A DNA stretch of 9,526 bases from Gemmatimonadota bacterium (GTDB taxonomy: Bacteria > Gemmatimonadota > Gemmatimonadetes > Gemmatimonadales > GWC2-71-9): positions 1 to 9,526 of the forward strand of contig SMVY01000140.1 of assembly GCA_004357415.1 (NCBI GenBank). Reading direction: 5' to 3'. Position numbers and translations under genes: made by a program. Shown here one piece after another: positions 5,728-9,526 of the stretch (positions are counted from its first letter, which is position 1; every line of letters starts with the position of its first letter). The notes beneath the pieces were generated by a model. It was not told the DNA's origin. It did not search any database and was given only the letters and a program-made list of their open reading frames with translations.

Positions 5728-8373
5728 TCATTTCCGTCCCCGCAATTCGTCGAACCAGTTGAACACCATCACCAGCTCCGTGTTGTCGTTGAACGACTGA
5801 GTGATCATCAGGAACCGCCCGTCCCGACTCACGTCGTACGCATGATGGAATGCGTCCGTCGCCAGGTTGGCGGCCACGAACAGGATTCGCGGTGGCCGCG
5901 CGCTGAAGGTAGTACCGAGGGTTACCTCGGCCGCCATCATCTCCCCCCGCCTGGTGCGGTAGAACAGCTCCTGCCCGGAGCGGGCCCAGCGGGGCTCGCT
6001 ACCGCCGTTCAGCGACACCTGGGTTCGTCCCGCCCCCGGATCGTCCACCAAGCGGACGAACACCTCGTTCCGTCCCGATTCGTTGGAGACGTAGGCGAAC
6101 CACTCGCCGTCCGGTGACACCGCGGGGGCATACTCGTCCGCCGGGCCGGACACCAGTGCGCGCCGCCCGCTGTCGCCCACAGTCACAAGGTAAATATCGC
6201 GCGAGTTGCTGACACTTCCGATGCGCAAGAGGAAGCGTTTCCCGTCGGGCGCCCACTCCACGTTCTCGACCGACCGCGGATCCGCAGCCAGCGAGTCGGC
6301 CTGGGCGCTGCCGTCGGCGCGCTGGATCATGGCCTGGCGTCTGAAACCGCCTTCCCGGGTAAGGATGAATGTCACGCGGCGCCCGTCAGGCGTCCAGGCG
6401 GGCCTGCCTGCCGAACCGCCGAAGGTCAGGCGTGACAGGGGACCGTCGGGCAATCGCTTGACCCAGATCTGCTCTCCATCGTTCCCCAGTACCGACACCG
6501 CCAGCCGCGAGCCGTCCGGCGAGAGGGCAATCGTGCCGAACTGGCCTCGCCACACGCTGTCCACCGCGGCTTGCTCGCCGGCGCGATCGACCCAGACCAC
6601 CTGCCCACTACCGACACCACCCCCCGGCATGTAGGCCAGGACGCCGTTGTCACTGATGCTGAATTGCCCGGACCCGCTGCTGGCATCGACCTGGATCCGT
6701 TCGGCAACGGCTATGGGAGCACCAGCGAGTGTTCCGGTGGCAAGATCGATCGGCACGCTCAGCAGTGATCCGTTGACGGTGGTGTAAACGATGCGACCCG
6801 TCGGGATGTAGCGACCGTAGACCCCATCGATGATCGGCGTAGCGATGCCGGTGGCCAAATCCAGCAGCCCAATTTCGGTATCGGCGATAGAGCTGTGCCA
6901 CATTTGGATCAGGGCGCGCCCACCGCCCGGGAGGACTTGCACCCAGTTGTGCTCGGAGACTCCGCTGGCAGAGTCCAACCGGCTCACCACTTCGATGATC
7001 CCTCCACCGGCCGCCACGCGGGCAATGAGGCTCTGCCCGCTGGTGAAGTATATCATGCCCGCTTCGTCCCAGTCCCCTCCCCATGGCATTGCGGAATCCC
7101 GGACTACCGTGAGCGATGGTCCCCCATTGACCGACACCACCCGCAGATCTCCCGGATGGCCGGTGAAGTAAGCGACTGACTCCGCGTCCGGCGACAGGAA
7201 AGGAGCGAGCGCGTCGCTGGTGCCCGGCAGGGGACGCGCCGTCAAGGAGTTCATTTCGCGAAGCCAGAGTTGGTTCCCTCCCGCGGTGTCCGGCCCGACG
7301 TACACCATGCGCGAGCCGTCACGAGACAGGGTGAACAGGCGCGTACTGGCTGGGTGAATCCGCTCCCCGGCGGGAAACACCACGGACACCCGTACCGTGG
7401 GCGAAGGCGGTCGGTGTCGCCACGCCCACACGCCGAACGCCAACGCCGCGACGGCAACGACGCTCGCGGCGATTGCCACCTGACGCCATGGCCCGCGACT
7501 CACCGCCGTGGGTGCAACGCTCGGCGCAGTGCGTGTCGTCGTTGCGCCCGAGAGCGCCGCCGAGAACTCGGCGGCGGTGGCAAAGCGATCGGCGGGGAGC
7601 TTTTCGAGGCCGATGAGCACCGCGCTCTCGACGTGTGGCGGGATACGCTTCCGGTGCGCCCTCATCCCCATCGGCTCGTCGGTCATCACCTTGGCGATGA
7701 TGGCCTGGGCGGTCGGCCCGGTGAACGGCGGCTCCCCCATCAACATTTCGTACAGTACGCAGGCCAAGGCGTACACATCGCTCGAGGCGCGGATTTCCCG
7801 CTCGCCCATGGCCTGTTCGGGACTCATGTAGTGCGGCGTGCCGAGGGACATGCCGGTCTCGGTCATCCGGGTGCCGTCGTCGGACCGGCTCGCCGCCAGC
7901 GCGATCCCGAAGTCCGCCACCACCACATGGCCGTCGTGCAGCATGATGTTGTCGGGCTTGATGTCGCGGTGGATCACTCCCTGGCGATGGGCGTAGTCCA
8001 GGGCGTCGGCCACCTCGCGGGCAATGCGTACGGCCTCGTCCACCGGTAATTGCTTGTCCCGGTCTATGCGGCCGCGGAGCGTCTCGCCCTCGATGTACGG
8101 CATCACGTAGTACACCAGGCCGTCGGCCTCGCCGGAGTCGTGCAGCGGGAGGATGTGGGCGTGGTGCAGATTGGCGGTGGTCTTGATTTCCCGGAGGAAG
8201 CGCTCGCCGCCGATGACCGCGGCCAACTCGGGTCGGAGCACCTTGAGCGCCACCGGGCGGTCGTGCTTGACGTCGTGCGCCAGGTAGACGGTGGCCATGC
8301 CGCCCTGTCCGAGTTCTCGCTCGATGGTGTAGCGGTCGGAGAGGGCGGCGGTGAGGCGGGCGAGATCGGTCAT
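5728..8373 (-). CDS. Transmembrane Ser/Thr protein kinase with PD40/TolB-like beta-propeller
   Basis: An 881-residue paralogue of the kinase at 2961-5567. The kinase domain (about 11-276) has GQGGMATVYLA (22-32), ATP Lys44, HRDIKPDN (135-142), DFG (154-156), GTPHYMSPEQ (179-188) and SSDVYALA (Asp199). A Thr/Ala/Pro-rich linker (277-292) leads to one membrane helix, VAIAASVVAVAALAFGVWAW (299-318). The outer propeller shows blades near 350-360, 393-403, 617-627, 660-670, 707-717, 752-762 and 848-857. The protein ends TELVMVFNWFDELRGRK, the family's standard closing motif, so it is full length. The start is an ATG, and the N-terminal MTDLARLTAALSDRYTIE supports it. No Shine-Dalgarno is seen; a triple GGCTATC repeat occupies that place. 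It is the first gene of the minus-strand series and diverges from the small-protein/nucleotidyltransferase pair. Likely a membrane sensor kinase; ligand and targets unknown. Confidence 0.96.
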   Translation of the reverse strand: MTDLARLTAALSDRYTIERELGQGGMATVYLAHDVKHDRPVALKVLRPELAAVIGGERFLREIKTTANLHHAHILPLHDSGEADGLVYYVMPYIEGETLRGRIDRDKQLPVDEAVRIAREVADALDYAHRQGVIHRDIKPDNIMLHDGHVVVADFGIALAASRSDDGTRMTETGMSLGTPHYMSPEQAMGEREIRASSDVYALACVLYEMLMGEPPFTGPTAQAIIAKVMTDEPMGMRAHRKRIPPHVESAVLIGLEKLPADRFATAAEFSAALSGATTTRTAPSVAPTAVSRGPWRQVAIAASVVAVAALAFGVWAWRHRPPSPTVRVSVVFPAGERIHPASTRLFTLSRDGSRMVYVGPDTAGGNQLWLREMNSLTARPLPGTSDALAPFLSPDAESVAYFTGHPGDLRVVSVNGGPSLTVVRDSAMPWGGDWDEAGMIYFTSGQSLIARVAAGGGIIEVVSRLDSASGVSEHNWVQVLPGGGRALIQMWHSSIADTEIGLLDLATGIATPIIDGVYGRYIPTGRIVYTTVNGSLLSVPIDLATGTLAGAPIAVAERIQVDASSGSGQFSISDNGVLAYMPGGGVGSGQVVWVDRAGEQAAVDSVWRGQFGTIALSPDGSRLAVSVLGNDGEQIWVKRLPDGPLSRLTFGGSAGRPAWTPDGRRVTFILTREGGFRRQAMIQRADGSAQADSLAADPRSVENVEWAPDGKRFLLRIGSVSNSRDIYLVTVGDSGRRALVSGPADEYAPAVSPDGEWFAYVSNESGRNEVFVRLVDDPGAGRTQVSLNGGSEPRWARSGQELFYRTRRGEMMAAEVTLGTTFSARPPRILFVAANLATDAFHHAYDVSRDGRFLMITQSFNDNTELVMVFNWFDELRGRK

Positions 8374-8375
8374 AG

Positions 8376-8396
8376 GGCTATCGGCTATCGGCTATC
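8376..8396. repeat. Three tandem 7-bp repeats (GGCTATC) at a kinase start
   Basis: Three perfect head-to-tail copies of GGCTATC are followed by GGCC. They begin 2 bp upstream of the ATG of the kinase at 8373, covering the place where a ribosome site would lie. On the kinase strand they read GATAGCC three times. Copy number change by slippage would alter the 5' leader. An ATG at 8403-8401 precedes them, but its frame ends within the repeat. Confidence 0.8.
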
Positions 8397-8443
8397 GGCC
8401 ATGAAGATCGCTGCTAACTAGGATTTCCGCCAGCGGGCCGTTC

Positions 8444-8459
8444 CGCGAGTAAGCTCGCG
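8444..8459. promoter_or_regulatory. Hairpin CGCGAG-TAAG-CTCGCG in the divergent spacer
   Basis: A perfect 6-bp GC-rich stem with a 4-base loop, 71 bp upstream of the kinase start at 8373. It could be an operator or leader hairpin for that kinase. There is no direct evidence of function. Confidence 0.3.
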
Positions 8460-8499
8460 ACTCGGCATCTGTCGCCGAAACGACGGTTAGAGCACGGCC

Positions 8500-8513
8500 G
8501 TCACTTCAGTGAC
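8500..8513. promoter_or_regulatory. Palindrome GTCACT-TC-AGTGAC, candidate operator
   Basis: A perfect 6-bp inverted repeat with a 2-base centre, 84 bp before the small gene at 8597 and 127 bp before the divergent kinase start. Its size and symmetry suit a dimeric DNA-binding protein, perhaps an autoregulating product of the neighbouring pair, but neither product has a recognisable DNA-binding motif. Confidence 0.35.
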
Positions 8514-8514
8514 A

Positions 8515-8553
8515 GACAGGCCTAGCCGCGGCTTTAGCCGCCAACGACAGGCC
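8515..8553. promoter_or_regulatory. Second palindrome (8528-8541) between direct repeats
   Basis: GCGGCT-TT-AGCCGC (8528-8541) has the same 6-2-6 geometry as the palindrome at 8500-8513. It is flanked by two direct copies of GACAGGCC (8515-8522 and 8546-8553). It lies 55 bp before the ATG at 8597. The 8374-8596 spacer otherwise shows only a weak promoter candidate (TTGCTA at 8561 without a good -10) and no small gene I can support. Confidence 0.35.
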
Positions 8554-8596
8554 CATCCAGTTGCTACGCGACCCGACATCGCCCACATTACATCCC

Positions 8597-8794
8597 ATGG
8601 ATCCAACTGCCGACGCTGTCGCAGTCGAGTCGATTCGCGCTCTCAGCGTTGAGGACCGCCTGCGAGTCGCCCAATCACTCCGCACGTTCGCCTGGGACCT
8701 CAAGACATCGGTGATCGCCCGGCGCCATCCTGAACTTTCCCAGGCCGAAGTGGCCGCTATGGTACGGGAGATGTTCTCCGGTGACAGCGCCTGA
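8597..8794 (+). CDS. Small helical protein of unknown function, partner of the nucleotidyltransferase
   Basis: A 65-residue acidic-amphipathic protein (MDPTADAVAVESIRALSVED...). The pattern 'L..edRlrvaqsLr..a..l....iarrHPelsqaEvaamvremf' suggests two or three helices, with ARRHPELSQAEV (about residues 42-53) the most distinctive part. I know similar short proteins upstream of predicted nucleotidyltransferases but cannot name a family. No helix-turn-helix or membrane segment is apparent. The ATG at 8597 gives a compact protein; an in-frame TTG at 8561 would add 12 Pro-rich residues. No Shine-Dalgarno is visible before it. Its end overlaps the nucleotidyltransferase start by 14 bases, implying translational coupling and a joint function. 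It may be the antitoxin-like or adaptor half of a two-gene module; this is inference. Confidence 0.75.
   Translation: MDPTADAVAVESIRALSVEDRLRVAQSLRTFAWDLKTSVIARRHPELSQAEVAAMVREMFSGDSA
8766..8770 (+). promoter_or_regulatory. Ribosome site GGGAG for the GTG-started gene
   Basis: GGGAG lies inside the end of the small gene, 10 bases before the GTG at 8781. The spacing is a little long, but it supports the overlapping GTG start; the next Met (residue 22 of the product) would remove the conserved first helix. Confidence 0.45.
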
Positions 8795-9347
8795 CGTCCA
8801 CCGGCTCATTCTGCACCAACTCCACCTCACCGGCATTGAATACATGGTCACTGGGGCGGTCGCCGCGATCGCCTACGGTGAACCGCGCATGACCAACGAT
8901 GTCGACATCGTGGTTCGCCTCGGTCCGGGCGACGGAGCGAAACTCGTCGCGGCGTATGCCCCATCCAAATACTACACCCCGCCGGTGGAGGTGATCGAAG
9001 AGGAGCGACTGCGCCCTTTGCATGGCCATTTCAACGTCATCCATCATGAGACAGCGCTTCGTGGAGACTTCTATGTCGCCGGCGAAGACCCACTCCATGA
9101 CTGGGCGATGGCTCGTCGCCACAGCGAACGGCTTGGCGGCGACGATATATGGTTTGCCCCCATCGAGTACGTGATCGTGCGTAAGCTCGAATACTTCGAA
9201 CAGAGCGGATCCGATCGCCACCTCCGCGACATCGCCGGTATGCTCAAAGTAAGCGCGGAATACGTGGATCGAGTCGAGATCGAACGAATGGTCGAGGAGC
9301 GTGGACTAGGTGAACTCTGGGGGAGAGCAAACAACATCTCCGGGTAA
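8781..9347 (+). CDS. Predicted Pol-beta-superfamily nucleotidyltransferase (DUF6036/AbiEii-like)
   Basis: A 188-residue protein. After an N-terminal helix comes VTGAVAAIAYGEPRMTNDVDIVV (23-45): a Gly-Ala version of the usual hG[GS] motif followed by the D-x-D pair Asp40 and Asp42. A third acidic candidate is Asp96 in RGDFYVAG. The C-terminal signature APIEYVIVRKLEYF..SGSDRHLRDIAGML (126-154) is typical of DUF6036 and AbiEii-related nucleotidyltransferases. These residues fit an active enzyme that transfers a nucleotide from an NTP to a protein or RNA; in characterised relatives this serves toxin, antitoxin or phage-defence roles. The start is GTG, 14 bases inside the preceding small gene. The small partner is not an AbiEi-like HTH antitoxin or a HEPN protein, so it is not a standard AbiE or MNT-HEPN pair. 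It converges on the kinase end at 9389 with 41 bases between and no visible terminator. Which partner, if any, is toxic is unknown. Confidence 0.85.
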   Translation: MTAPDVHRLILHQLHLTGIEYMVTGAVAAIAYGEPRMTNDVDIVVRLGPGDGAKLVAAYAPSKYYTPPVEVIEEERLRPLHGHFNVIHHETALRGDFYVAGEDPLHDWAMARRHSERLGGDDIWFAPIEYVIVRKLEYFEQSGSDRHLRDIAGMLKVSAEYVDRVEIERMVEERGLGELWGRANNISG

Positions 9348-9388
9348 ACCGCGGCGCGAACAAGCCCGTGGCTACCGCCCTCACCTTT

Positions 9389-9526
9389 CTATCGCCGCCT
9401 CACTTCCTCGGTCCAGTTGAGCACGAACACCATCTCCGACAGCGCCCCCTGATGCACCATGGCGAAGCGGGAGCCGTCGGGAGAGACGTCCCAATTGGCG
9501 TGCGGCGCCGCTGGTTCGAATTCCGA
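9389..9526 (-). CDS. C-terminal end of a PD40-propeller Ser/Thr kinase (cut by window edge)
   Basis: The last 45 residues before TAG at 9391-9389 read ...PAAPHANWDVSPDGSRFAMV (final propeller blade) and then EMVFVLNWTEEVRRR. This closing pattern 'H..WDVS.DG.RF...' plus 'VLNW.EE.R' matches the end of the kinase at 5728-8373 (DNTELVMVFNWFDELRGRK). The kinase domain itself lies beyond base 9526, so the assignment rests on this tail. A stand-alone propeller protein or a propeller peptidase with the same tail is possible but less likely here. Confidence 0.75.
   Translation of the reverse strand, partial: SEFEPAAPHANWDVSPDGSRFAMVHQGALSEMVFVLNWTEEVRRR

Noticed and set aside
7270..8049. A 259-codon open frame on the plus strand inside the kinase at 5728-8373
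   Set aside because: The opposite strand encodes intact kinase motifs and a membrane helix at the same place; this frame has no domain and arises from codon bias.
8376..8403. Phase variation of the kinase N-terminus through the GGCTATC repeat
   Set aside because: The upstream ATG at 8403 meets a stop (TAG) inside the repeat whatever the copy number, so units cannot switch a longer in-frame start; only leader effects remain possible.
8401..8421. Tiny plus-strand frame MKIAAN next to the 7-bp repeats
   Set aside because: Six codons with no ribosome site; nothing supports translation.
9348..9388. Possible terminator between the nucleotidyltransferase and the fifth kinase
   Set aside because: No stem of useful length followed by a T run on either strand.

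Overview
The window is GC-rich, densely coding bacterial DNA. It holds five Ser/Thr protein kinase genes (three complete, two cut by the window edges), a DinB-like exported protein, a gene remnant, and a small two-gene module with a nucleotidyltransferase. Kinases that open with 'TDL.RLTAALSDRYTIE', carry GGMATVYLA and DSGEAD motifs, and end in a TolB/PD40-type beta-propeller after one membrane helix are a hallmark expanded family of Gemmatimonadota. I infer a member of that phylum, or a close relative, from this protein style only. No rRNA, tRNA, CRISPR array, insertion sequence or integrase is visible.

Layout, left to right. The N-terminal part of a kinase (minus, 431 to beyond base 1) diverges across a 178-bp spacer from a plus-strand kinase of different build (610-2133), which has a cytoplasmic kinase domain, a helical/degenerate middle region and two C-terminal membrane helices, with no propeller. 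That gene converges on a minus-strand series read from right to left: kinase 8373-5728, kinase 5567-2961, a DinB-family exported protein 2879-2283, and a C-terminal scrap of a SnoaL/DUF4440-like gene (2286-2170) whose ATG overlaps the DinB stop. The right end holds a divergently oriented plus-strand pair: a 65-residue protein (8597-8794) overlapped by a GTG-started Pol-beta-fold nucleotidyltransferase (8781-9347). It converges on the C-terminal end of a fifth kinase (minus, 9389 to beyond 9526).

The kinases keep the catalytic Lys, HRD Asp, Asn and DFG Asp wherever those regions are inside the window. The two complete propeller kinases therefore look like active membrane-bound sensors: kinase domain inside, one membrane helix, propeller outside. 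Ligands and substrates cannot be read from sequence. The DinB gene lies 81 bp behind a kinase on the same strand, so it may be co-transcribed.

The spacers are short (none over 300 bp) but structured. Two four-tract G-quadruplex motifs lie on the minus strand just past 3' gene ends. There is also a 25-bp imperfect inverted repeat between the two large kinases, a triple 7-bp tandem repeat 2 bp from a kinase start codon, and several short perfect palindromes in divergent regions. The best candidate for a little-described system is the small-protein/nucleotidyltransferase pair, which has the layout of a toxin-antitoxin module.
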